This document shows, in pieces, positions 1 to 6,346 of a DNA stretch of 8,623 nt. Each line of letters begins with the position of its first letter. Positions within the stretch are counted from its first letter, which is position 1. Under the pieces are notes generated by a model. It worked only from the letters and a program-made list of their open reading frames with translations, had not been told where the DNA came from and made no database searches. Position numbers and translations under genes: made by a program. The DNA is from Bacteroidota bacterium (GTDB lineage: Bacteria > Bacteroidota > Bacteroidia > Chitinophagales > Chitinophagaceae), in contig JAEYQO010000063.1 in NCBI GenBank assembly GCA_023409975.1, positions 1 to 8,623 on the forward strand, in the 5' to 3' direction.

Positions 1-493
1 CCGGACCTTCATGGTCGGCGATCGCCATGGTAGCCGCTTTCGTCTGATTGAAATCACAGGGGACGATCACCGTCATGCCCGGGAGCATCTTCATCATGCC
101 GATATCTTCCAGCACCTGGTGTGTGGCTCCATCCTCTCCGAGTGTCAAACCGGCATGTGAAGCGCAAATCTTCACATTCTTACCACTGTAGGCCACAGAC
201 TGGCGGATCTGGTCGTAGACCCTGGAAGTGGCGAAGTTGGCAAAAGTAGTTGCATAGGGGATCTTACCGCCGATGGTCAGACCCGCAGCGACACCGATCA
301 TATTGGCCTCCGCGATACCCACCTGAACGAAACGATCCGGAAATTCCTTTATAAAACCATTCAACTTAAGAGAACCTGCAAGATCTGCGGTAAGCGCAAC
401 AATATTGGGGTTGGCACGTGCTGCCTCAAGAATCCCCTCTCCAAAGCCAGCGCGGGTTTCCTTTTCGTTGAGTATCTGAATATCCTGTAACAT
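1..493 (-). CDS. Transketolase C-terminal subunit (pyrimidine-binding domain), 3' end off window
   Basis: The frame read leftwards from the ATG at 491-493 begins MLQDIQILNEKETRAGFGEG and stays open for 164 codons to the window edge. It carries typical features of the transketolase central domain: ALTADLAGS, the conserved VGIAEANMIGVAAGL block containing the glutamate that activates thiamine diphosphate, the ATTFANFA segment, and SHAGLTLGEDGATHQ. Families of this kind are about 310-320 residues, so roughly half is visible. In many Bacteroidota transketolase is split into an N-terminal ThDP-binding subunit and a C-terminal subunit such as this one, and together they move two-carbon ketol units in the non-oxidative pentose phosphate pathway in the cytoplasm. 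No N-terminal subunit lies directly upstream; an SUI1 gene does. The partner must be off the window. The gene has its own promoter at 511-540, giving a leader of only about ten bases and no Shine-Dalgarno sequence. Confidence 0.93.
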   Translation of the reverse strand, partial: MLQDIQILNEKETRAGFGEGILEAARANPNIVALTADLAGSLKLNGFIKEFPDRFVQVGIAEANMIGVAAGLTIGGKIPYATTFANFATSRVYDQIRQSVAYSGKNVKICASHAGLTLGEDGATHQVLEDIGMMKMLPGMTVIVPCDFNQTKAATMAIADHEGP

Positions 494-510
494 GAATTGC
501 TAATGAACGG

Positions 511-540
511 CAAAAGTAAAGTATATCAGGGAATGGGCAA
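511..540 (-). promoter_or_regulatory. Bacteroidota-type promoter of the transketolase subunit
   Basis: Read on the minus strand there is a TTG at 540-538, a 19-base spacer, and TACTTTTG at 518-511. This matches the Bacteroidota primary sigma consensus (TTG/TTTG, about 19 bases, TANNTTTG) exactly. Transcription would start about 10 bases before the ATG at 493, so the gene can be expressed independently of the clpX-SUI1 genes upstream. Confidence 0.7.
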
Positions 541-566
541 GAAGCCGTGCCTGGTCTGCGAGGAGC

Positions 567-905
567 CTATTTAGTTCTGGAATAACCCCAGTCCTTCAGC
601 CAGGTCAGAACTTTGGTTTTATAGTCGCCCTGGATGATGATCAGGCCGTCCTTCACACTGCCCCCGGTGCCGCATTTCGTTTTAAGCTTCTTACCCAGCG
701 CTTCCAGGTCTTCCGTGGTGCCGGTAAAACCATCTACCAGCGTCACCACCTTACCTGCCCGTTGTTTGGTATCGATCAGTACGCGGAGCTTCTGCTGTTC
801 AGGGGGCAAAGTTTCCGCAGCCGATTGTTCTTCTTCAAAATCATTCAAGAAGTCCTGGTTGGTGGAATACACCAGCCCATCACTGCGTTTACTTTTTCTG
901 GACAT
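567..905 (-). CDS. SUI1/eIF1-family translation factor (YciH-like)
   Basis: This is a 112-residue protein. Residues 1-35 are a charged, low-complexity lead (basic, then acidic), and residues 38-110 form an SUI1 domain. Recognisable elements are RVLIDTKQRAGKVVTLVDGF, the Gly-rich KCGTGG turn at 77-82, the IIIQGDY strand at about 89-95, and a terminal helix ending in WGY. Eukaryotic and archaeal eIF1 helps the small ribosomal subunit select the start codon. Bacterial YciH proteins bind the 30S subunit and are thought to act as accessory or stress-related initiation factors. The length is normal for the bacterial family. The ATG sits 5 bases after the stop of the 57-residue gene at 911-1084, which suggests co-transcription with that gene and clpX. 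The domain call is secure; the exact role in this organism is inferred. Confidence 0.93.
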   Translation of the reverse strand: MSRKSKRSDGLVYSTNQDFLNDFEEEQSAAETLPPEQQKLRVLIDTKQRAGKVVTLVDGFTGTTEDLEALGKKLKTKCGTGGSVKDGLIIIQGDYKTKVLTWLKDWGYSRTK

Positions 906-910
906 GAGAT

Positions 911-1084
911 CTATTCGCCGATGCGGTCGTTATTGTTCTGCTGTCCCATGAAGTTGTCTACCATCCCCTGCATCATGGGGGGGAGCTGTGACTGGATGTA
1001 ATCTTTGATCACCTCGATCGACTTCTCTGCCTGTTCGGGGGTTAATCCCGCCTTGTCTACTAACTGTTGAACCAGTTCCTGCAT
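911..1084 (-). CDS. Conserved-looking 57-residue small protein, clpX operon
   Basis: An open frame from the ATG at 1084-1082 to the TAG at 913-911 encodes 57 residues. It starts MQELVQQLVDKAGLTPEQAE and continues as a second helix (KSIEVIKDYIQSQLPPMM) and a methionine-rich amphipathic tail that ends NNNDRIGE. It has no signal peptide and no cysteine. It fills exactly the space between clpX (16 bases upstream) and the SUI1 gene (5 bases downstream), in the same direction, which strongly suggests a real gene in an operon. The helix-TPEQA-helix pattern resembles the start of small DUF937/DUF2267-like bacterial proteins; I recall similar short proteins in Bacteroidota, but no function can be assigned. 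It is short enough that automatic gene finders may miss it. Confidence 0.8.
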   Translation of the reverse strand: MQELVQQLVDKAGLTPEQAEKSIEVIKDYIQSQLPPMMQGMVDNFMGQQNNNDRIGE

Positions 1085-1100
1085 ATAGTTTAAATAGTGC

Positions 1101-2354
1101 CTATGCGGCTTTTAGATAATCAAGTTTTGAGTGTTCCAGCATCTGCCTTGCGTAGTCGAGTGTCAGGCGGAACACCTCTCCCTCCTTCTTTTCCTGTGAA
1201 GGGATATCAAACATAGCATCTGTAAGGATCATTTCACAGATAGCGCGTAGCCCGCGACCGCCCAGCTTATACTGAACAGCCTTGTCTACCATATAGTCCA
1301 GCGCGTCCTCGTCTACTTCCAGCCTGATGCCTTCGTATTCGAAAAGCTTGGTGTATTGTTTGATCAGGGCATTGCGCGGCTCGGTAAGAATTCGCTTCAG
1401 TGCACCCCTGTCGAGGGGATTCAGGTAAGTTACGATCGGTAGCCGGCCTAGCAACTCGGGGATCAATCCGAAGGAACGGAGATCCTGTGCGTTGACGTAT
1501 TGCAGGAGATTGGCCCGGTCGAGTTCTTTGGTGGATTTGATGGCGTTGTACCCGATCGCTGACGTCTGAACCCTGCGGGCGATCATTTTATCGATTCCTT
1601 CGAAAGCGCCACCGCAGATAAACAGGATGTTCTGTGTATTCACCTTTACCATTTTCTGCTCCGGATGCTTGCGGCCTCCCTGCGGTGGAACCAGTACTTC
1701 GGAACCTTCCAGCAGTTTCAGCAAAGCCTGCTGAACACCCTCGCCGCTTACATCGCGGGTGATGGAGGGATTATCGCTCTTACGACCGATCTTATCTATT
1801 TCGTCTATGTACACGATACCCCTTTCTGCAGCAGCCACATCGAAGTTGCAGGCCTGCAACAAACGTGAGAGAATGCTTTCCACATCCTCACCGACATAAC
1901 CCGCTTCCGTGAATACCGTAGCGTCTACGATGGCGAACGGAACCTGGAGCAGTCTGGCGATGGTTTTGGCCAGAAGAGTCTTACCCGTTCCGGTTTCACC
2001 TACCATGATGATATTGGATTTTTCAATTTCCACATCATCCATCACCGGCATCATCAAACGCTTATAATGGTTGTATATGGCTACCGAAAGAATTTTTTTA
2101 GCATCTTCCTGTCCGATGACATAATCGTCGAGGAACGCCTTTACCTCCTTCGGTTTGAACAGTTTATGTTGCTGGAACTCAACATTCAGGTCTTTCTCTT
2201 TCTTTTTCGAATCGCCCAGAGCTTCCTGTAGCAGATAGTGCGCGTTTTCTATGCACTGATCACAAATATTTCCCTTCATCCCGGTGAACAGGATGTTCAC
2301 ATCATTCTCTGCACGGTCGCAAAAAGAACACTTCCTTTCGGTTGATTTCGCCAT
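1101..2354 (-). CDS. clpX: ATP-dependent Clp protease ATP-binding subunit ClpX
   Basis: A full-length 417-residue AAA+ unfoldase. It recognises substrates, unfolds them with ATP and threads them into the ClpP protease in the cytoplasm. Visible elements in order are the N-terminal C4 zinc finger (C9, C12, C31, C34), a charged linker with KKKEK at about 50-54, Walker A GETGTGKT at 119-126, the GYVGED pore-1 loop at 152-157, Walker B VYIDEID with D184/E185, the RKH pore loop at 228-230, the arginine-finger motif LLGRLP at 301-306, and sensor 2 GGRGLR at 365-370. The ClpP-docking loop reads IGY (267-269) rather than the proteobacterial IGF. ClpP is not in the window. The ATG at 2354-2352 directly precedes the zinc finger at the usual distance. 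The gene is divergent from priA and heads a probable operon with the 57-residue and SUI1 genes. Confidence 0.98.
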   Translation of the reverse strand: MAKSTERKCSFCDRAENDVNILFTGMKGNICDQCIENAHYLLQEALGDSKKKEKDLNVEFQQHKLFKPKEVKAFLDDYVIGQEDAKKILSVAIYNHYKRLMMPVMDDVEIEKSNIIMVGETGTGKTLLAKTIARLLQVPFAIVDATVFTEAGYVGEDVESILSRLLQACNFDVAAAERGIVYIDEIDKIGRKSDNPSITRDVSGEGVQQALLKLLEGSEVLVPPQGGRKHPEQKMVKVNTQNILFICGGAFEGIDKMIARRVQTSAIGYNAIKSTKELDRANLLQYVNAQDLRSFGLIPELLGRLPIVTYLNPLDRGALKRILTEPRNALIKQYTKLFEYEGIRLEVDEDALDYMVDKAVQYKLGGRGLRAICEMILTDAMFDIPSQEKKEGEVFRLTLDYARQMLEHSKLDYLKAA

Positions 2355-2383
2355 CTTAAAAACTATACTGCAATTTAGAACCG

Positions 2384-2391
2384 CAAAGTTA
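2384..2391 (-). promoter_or_regulatory. Candidate -7 promoter box of clpX
   Basis: TAACTTTG on the minus strand is an exact match to the Bacteroidota TANNTTTG box and lies 29 bases before the clpX ATG, giving a leader of about 22-24 bases. No clear TTG element is found at the expected distance upstream, so the assignment rests on the -7 box alone. Confidence 0.5.
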
Positions 2392-2453
2392 AGCTAAAAC
2401 ACCATACCGCCGGAGGCAGCGGGGCGGAGTGTACGGGCAGGTTTCCGGTTTTG

Positions 2454-2461
2454 TAACTTGC
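2454..2461 (+). promoter_or_regulatory. Weak candidate -7 box for priA, abutting the ATG
   Basis: TAACTTGC ends four bases before the priA ATG at 2466. It looks like a TAACTTTGC box that has lost one T. If used, transcription would begin at or next to the start codon and give a nearly leaderless message. No better box was seen in the 111-bp divergent region on this strand. Confidence 0.25.
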
Positions 2462-2465
2462 GTCC

Positions 2466-4943
2466 ATGCTACGGGCTGAAAATCATTTACCTGAAACCTT
2501 TCGCTTTGCAGAAGTCGTGCTGCCGCTCAATCTTCCACAGACGCTGACCTATGGAATTCCCTTAGAATTTCAGGGACAGGTAAAGCTGGGTATGCGGGTG
2601 GAAGTGAATCTTGGACGCAATAAGCAATTCGCCGGTGTAGTCGTGGCGCTGCATAATCATCAGCCAGAGGAGTTTCGGGTGAAGCCCATCCGTGCTGTTA
2701 TTGATCAGCAGGAACCCATTGTGAACGAAATTCAATTACAGTTCTGGGACTGGATCGCGGATTATTATCTGGCGGCTCCGGGCGAGGTGATGCAGGCTGC
2801 ACTACCTGCCCATCTTAAGCTGATGGGTGAGACCAGGCTGGTCTGGAATGGGGAGGGTAAAACCTTCGAATGGTCGGACGAAGGCTACCTGGCCGCTGAG
2901 GCGCTGGAGATGAGAAAAGAACTCACCATCAGCGAGCTGAAGGCTATTGTTGGGGGGCGTCATCTGAACGGGGTCATCCAGGAGCTGATCCTTCAGGAGG
3001 CTGTGCTCATCAACGACGCACTGGAGCCGCTCTACCGGCCACGGAAGGAAAAGATCGTCCGGCTTGCTCCGGAGTATCAGGCAGAGGAGCAACTCTCCGG
3101 GTTATTTGCTGAACTGGAACGCGCGCCGCGGCAGTTGGAGCTGCTTATGTCGCTCGTGGAACTCTCTGTGCGACAGGGTGTGGTCCGTCAGCATGATCTG
3201 CTGGAACGCAGCAAAGCTACCGCTGCCCAGGTAAAGGCACTCGTAGATAAGGGCGTGCTGATTGTTGAGGAGCGGGATATTGACCGGTTGCTTTACGATG
3301 CAACTGAGGAAATCAAAAAGATTCAGCTCACCCCGGTTCAGGCAGCAACCTATGCGCAGCTCGAACAGCAACTGGCCGTTCACCCGGTGGTGCTACTGGA
3401 GGGTGTGACCGGCAGCGGTAAGACCCATCTTTATATCGAGAAGATCCGGGCGGTGATCGCAGCGGGCAGGCAGGCCATTTTATTATTACCGGAGATTGGC
3501 CTTACCACACAACTGGTCAGCAGACTCTATGCCTATTTCGGCGAAGAGCTTGGGGTATATCACTCCCGTTTTTCCAATAATGAAAGGGTGGAGATATGGG
3601 AAAAGGTGAGGCGGGGCACTTACAAAGTAGTGGTGGGTCCGCGCTCTGCGCTCTGGCTTCCGTATTCCAGGCTGGGCCTGATCATCGTCGATGAGGAACA
3701 TGACGGATCGTATAAACAGAAGGATCCTGCACCGCGGTTCCATGCCCGGGATGCGGCTATCTACCTGGCCCGTCTGCATGAAGCAGCAGTGATCCTCGGT
3801 TCGGCCACCCCGTCACTGGAAACCCTCTACAATGTCCGGCGGGGGAAGTATGGATATGCGGCCCTCCGGGAACGATACCAGGGCGTGCAGATGCCTGCGA
3901 TAGAACTGATCAGTGCCCGGTCGCTGGAACAATCGAAGGTGCAGGGGCTGCGGCTGCTGACACCGGAACTGCAGAAAGCCATGCTGGAGACCCTTCAGCA
4001 GCGGAAGCAGGTGATCCTTTTTCAGAACCGGAGGGGCTACACCCCTTTTCAGCTATGTACCGTCTGTGGCTGGGTGCCGCAATGCAAGAACTGTGCTGTG
4101 TCGCTGACCTACCATAAGAGCACCGATAAAATGCATTGTCATTATTGTGGCCTGCGGACACAGGCCATCCATACCTGTCCCGGCTGCGGGAGCAACCGTA
4201 TTCAGAGCAGGACCTTTGGAACGGAACGGGTGGAGGAGGAAGTCCGTCAGGTATTTCCGGAGGTTCGTATCGCGCGGATGGACCTGGATAGTATGCGGGG
4301 GAAACAGAGCATTTCCGAACTGATGGATCAGCTTTCGAAAGGGAAGATAGACGTCCTCGTCGGCACGCAGATGGTGGTTAAGGGTCTTGATTTTGAGAAG
4401 GTGGGACTGGTGGGTGTGCTCAATGCGGACAGCCTCCTGAGCTTTCCGGATTTCCGGGTCAATGAGCGCGCCTTCCAGCTCATGGAACAGGTGAGCGGCC
4501 GCGCTGGCCGGTCAGACGGCGCCGGCCGGGTGCTGATACAGGCCTATAATCTGCGGCATCAGATATTGCACTGGGTTCAGTTGCACGATCTTGAGTCGTT
4601 TTTCCTCCATGAGATCACCGAGCGGGAGCGCTTTTTCTATCCGCCTTTTTCGAGACTTATAAAAGTCAGTTTCCGGCATAAAGACGAAGTCCGGGCCCTT
4701 CAGGCGGCCACAGAGCTGGCGACGCAGCTACAGGAGCTGAAAGAGATCTTCGTTCACGGTCCGGCAGCGGCACTGGTGGCGCGCATCCGGAATCAGTACA
4801 TTTTTGAGATCCTCATTAAATGTCCGAGGGATACGAAAGTGCTCAAACGGACCAGGCAATTCCTTAAAGTACAGCGGTCGCTTATTACCGGTAAGAAAGG
4901 GAACAGTGGTTTACAGGTGATTTTCGATGTAGACCCTGTGTAA
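2466..4943 (+). CDS. priA: Primosomal protein N' (replication restart helicase PriA)
   Basis: An 825-residue superfamily 2 DNA helicase that recognises abandoned replication forks and reloads the replisome. The N-terminal ~110 residues (FRFAEVVLPLNLPQTLTYGI and following) are the 3'-end DNA-binding domain. Helicase motifs seen are Walker A GVTGSGKT at 313-320, the DEEH box at 409-412, GSATPS at 445-450, GTQM at 633-636 and QVSGRAGR at 675-682. The zinc-binding insert is complete with eight cysteines: C531, C534, C540, C543, C558, C561, C571 and C574. The C-terminal domain follows to residue 825, typical of the longer Bacteroidota versions (E. coli PriA is about 730). The start at 2466 puts the conserved RFAEVVLPL strand at residue 13, which is reasonable. 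The gene is divergent from clpX and convergent with the tRNA-His gene. Confidence 0.98.
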   Translation: MLRAENHLPETFRFAEVVLPLNLPQTLTYGIPLEFQGQVKLGMRVEVNLGRNKQFAGVVVALHNHQPEEFRVKPIRAVIDQQEPIVNEIQLQFWDWIADYYLAAPGEVMQAALPAHLKLMGETRLVWNGEGKTFEWSDEGYLAAEALEMRKELTISELKAIVGGRHLNGVIQELILQEAVLINDALEPLYRPRKEKIVRLAPEYQAEEQLSGLFAELERAPRQLELLMSLVELSVRQGVVRQHDLLERSKATAAQVKALVDKGVLIVEERDIDRLLYDATEEIKKIQLTPVQAATYAQLEQQLAVHPVVLLEGVTGSGKTHLYIEKIRAVIAAGRQAILLLPEIGLTTQLVSRLYAYFGEELGVYHSRFSNNERVEIWEKVRRGTYKVVVGPRSALWLPYSRLGLIIVDEEHDGSYKQKDPAPRFHARDAAIYLARLHEAAVILGSATPSLETLYNVRRGKYGYAALRERYQGVQMPAIELISARSLEQSKVQGLRLLTPELQKAMLETLQQRKQVILFQNRRGYTPFQLCTVCGWVPQCKNCAVSLTYHKSTDKMHCHYCGLRTQAIHTCPGCGSNRIQSRTFGTERVEEEVRQVFPEVRIARMDLDSMRGKQSISELMDQLSKGKIDVLVGTQMVVKGLDFEKVGLVGVLNADSLLSFPDFRVNERAFQLMEQVSGRAGRSDGAGRVLIQAYNLRHQILHWVQLHDLESFFLHEITERERFFYPPFSRLIKVSFRHKDEVRALQAATELATQLQELKEIFVHGPAAALVARIRNQYIFEILIKCPRDTKVLKRTRQFLKVQRSLITGKKGNSGLQVIFDVDPV

Positions 4944-4970
4944 ACTTTGAGGGGGGCGCTGTGACCATGA

Positions 4971-4987
4971 ATGGCATCGCCTGCCAT
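4971..4987. terminator. Small hairpin between convergent priA and tRNA-His
   Basis: ATGGCA and TGCCAT form a perfect 6-bp stem around the 5-base loop TCGCC, lying 27 bases after the priA stop. No U-run follows directly on either strand, although the minus-strand transcript leaving the tRNA passes two T-rich stretches before reaching it. It is placed where a terminator would be needed for both converging units, but it is weak, and the call rests partly on position. Confidence 0.3.
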
Positions 4988-5028
4988 CAGGGGGAAAAAC
5001 TAACCAATAAATAAGGGGGAAAAAGAAG

Positions 5029-5103
<75 letters not shown>

Positions 5104-5115
5104 GTTTTGGGATGG

Positions 5116-5144
5116 CAAAGATAGGTGTTTTTTGATTCGAACAA
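5116..5144 (-). promoter_or_regulatory. Promoter of tRNA-His
   Basis: On the minus strand, TTG at 5144-5142 is followed by an 18-base spacer and TATCTTTG at 5123-5116, an exact TANNTTTG match. Transcription would start only a few bases before the mature tRNA 5' end at 5103. Inverted repeats overlap this promoter: GGTGTT at 5148-5143 with AACACC at 5129-5124, and the alternative TTTTTTG/CAAAAAA pair. These may also act on transcripts arriving from the glycosyltransferase gene. Confidence 0.65.
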
Positions 5145-5162
5145 CACCAAAAAACTTAAATA

Positions 5163-6134
5163 TCATCGGTCCGTTTCTGCGTCCCGCTGACCCTGCAGCG
5201 TAGTCTGATCGATCACATACAGCGGCCGGTCGCGGACATTGTTCGTGATGCGGCTGATATATTCGCCGATCATGCCGAGGCAAAGTAGCTGCACCCCGCC
5301 GAGGAAAGTGATGCTAACGATGGTGGAGGCCCATCCCGGCAGCACCTTATCATGCTGGAAGATGAAGACATAAATCGCGTACATCAGGATCAGGAAGGAG
5401 ACCGCGCAGACGAAGAACCCCAGGGCCGTAGCCATTTTCAGCGGAGAATCGGAGAAGGCCGTGATGCCGTTGAAGGCCAGACGCAGCATTTTGCGGAAGG
5501 GGTAATTAGTCTTACCATACTTGCGCTCGTCGCGCTCAAACATAACATAAGTGCTGCGGAAACCCAGCCAGGCAATCTGTCCGCGGATGTACTTGTCATA
5601 CTCCTTCATGCGTTTCAGGTAGTCGAGAACATCCCTGCTGATCAGCCGGAAGTCACCCACATCTATCGGGATCTCAAAACTCACGAGGCGGGCCATCAGC
5701 CGGTAGAACATCTTGGCGGTTACCAGTTTGAAGAAGCTTTCGCCTTTGCGTTTGGTACGTTTGGCATAGACCACCTTATAGCCATTCTGATACTCCTGAT
5801 ACATCTCTGCGATCAGCTCTGGTGGATCCTGCAGATCGCCGTCGATGGTGACGATGGCGGCGCCGCGGGCATAGTCCATACCGGCAGAGATAGCGATCTG
5901 ATGGCCGAAGTTCCGGGAAAAGCTAATGTAGTGAAGGTGGTCGTTCTGAGCGCAGGCGGCTTTCAATTTGAGCAGTGAGCCGTCCCGGCTTCCATCGTTG
6001 ACGAAAATGATCTCATAGTCCGGCGTGATAGCGCTGGCCACCGCTACGAGGCGGCGTTGCAGCTCTTCAATGATCAGTTCCTCGTTATAGACAGGAACCA
6101 CGATGGACAGTGCAATCTCAGAACGCTGTTGCAT
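5163..6134 (-). CDS. GT2 family glycosyltransferase, polyprenyl-phosphate sugar transferase type, membrane-anchored
   Basis: A 323-residue protein with an N-terminal GT-A catalytic domain (about 8-170) and two predicted C-terminal membrane helices (about 231-259 and 271-292). Signature motifs are SIVVPVYNEE at 10-19, VNDGSRDGS at 45-53, the metal/nucleotide-binding DGDLQDPPE with D98 and D100, and the RDERKYGKTNYP segment at 201-212. This architecture is that of GtrB/ArnC/DPM1-like enzymes, which transfer a sugar from a nucleotide donor to undecaprenyl phosphate on the inner leaflet of the cytoplasmic membrane. The sugar and the pathway (glycan modification, lipid A change or protein glycosylation) cannot be read from the sequence. 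No flippase or partner transferase gene is adjacent; the gene appears monocistronic, with its own promoter box next to the ATG and the tRNA-His unit downstream. Confidence 0.93.
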   Translation of the reverse strand: MQQRSEIALSIVVPVYNEELIIEELQRRLVAVASAITPDYEIIFVNDGSRDGSLLKLKAACAQNDHLHYISFSRNFGHQIAISAGMDYARGAAIVTIDGDLQDPPELIAEMYQEYQNGYKVVYAKRTKRKGESFFKLVTAKMFYRLMARLVSFEIPIDVGDFRLISRDVLDYLKRMKEYDKYIRGQIAWLGFRSTYVMFERDERKYGKTNYPFRKMLRLAFNGITAFSDSPLKMATALGFFVCAVSFLILMYAIYVFIFQHDKVLPGWASTIVSITFLGGVQLLCLGMIGEYISRITNNVRDRPLYVIDQTTLQGQRDAETDR

Positions 6135-6138
6135 GTTA

Positions 6139-6146
6139 CAAATGTA
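6139..6146 (-). promoter_or_regulatory. Candidate -7 box of the glycosyltransferase gene, nearly leaderless
   Basis: TACATTTG on the minus strand matches TANNTTTG exactly and ends four bases before the ATG at 6134. The expected transcription start falls on or next to the A of the ATG, so the message would be leaderless or almost so. No TTG element is found 18-20 bases upstream; that place is occupied by the heptamer array at 6151-6192. Confidence 0.5.
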
Positions 6147-6150
6147 ATCT

Positions 6151-6192
6151 TTAGTCGTTAGTCATTAGCCGTTAGTGGCTAGTCGTTAGTGG
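6151..6192. repeat. Six-copy heptamer tandem array (consensus TTAGTCG)
   Basis: Six uninterrupted 7-base units fill 6151-6192. Every unit matches TTAGTCG with at most two changes: exact at 6151-6157, and variants such as TTAGTCA (6158), TTAGCCG (6165), TTAGTGG (6172 and 6186) and CTAGTCG (6179). The array begins 4 bases upstream of the glycosyltransferase -7 box, and so covers the -33 region of that promoter. Short heptamer arrays occur in intergenic regions of many Bacteroidota and cyanobacteria; a regulatory role here is inference. Confidence 0.85.
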
Positions 6193-6346
6193 ATGAATCG
6201 CGAAGGCAAATAATTTACCGGTATGGAAACCTGGCTGATGTGTGCATCGATTTAGATGGGGCGTATGCTGATTGGGAGGGTCAGGGGATTGGTCTGATGT
6301 TGTATCGGGTTCATAGCTTTACGCATTATCCCGGACTAAAAACTTT

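Noticed and set aside
2407..2427. CCGCC...GGCGG inverted repeat between clpX and priA
   Set aside because: Only five pairs with an 11-base loop in a GC-rich stretch; no T-run and no obvious role.
4990..5024. Direct repeat GGGGGAAAAA, 25 bases apart, after priA
   Set aside because: A low-complexity purine run; the second copy is near the tRNA 3' end and no further pattern follows.
5352..5978. Long open frame of 208 codons on the plus strand
   Set aside because: It is fully antisense to the glycosyltransferase, has the His/Asp/Gln-rich composition of a reverse-frame shadow and contains no recognisable domain.
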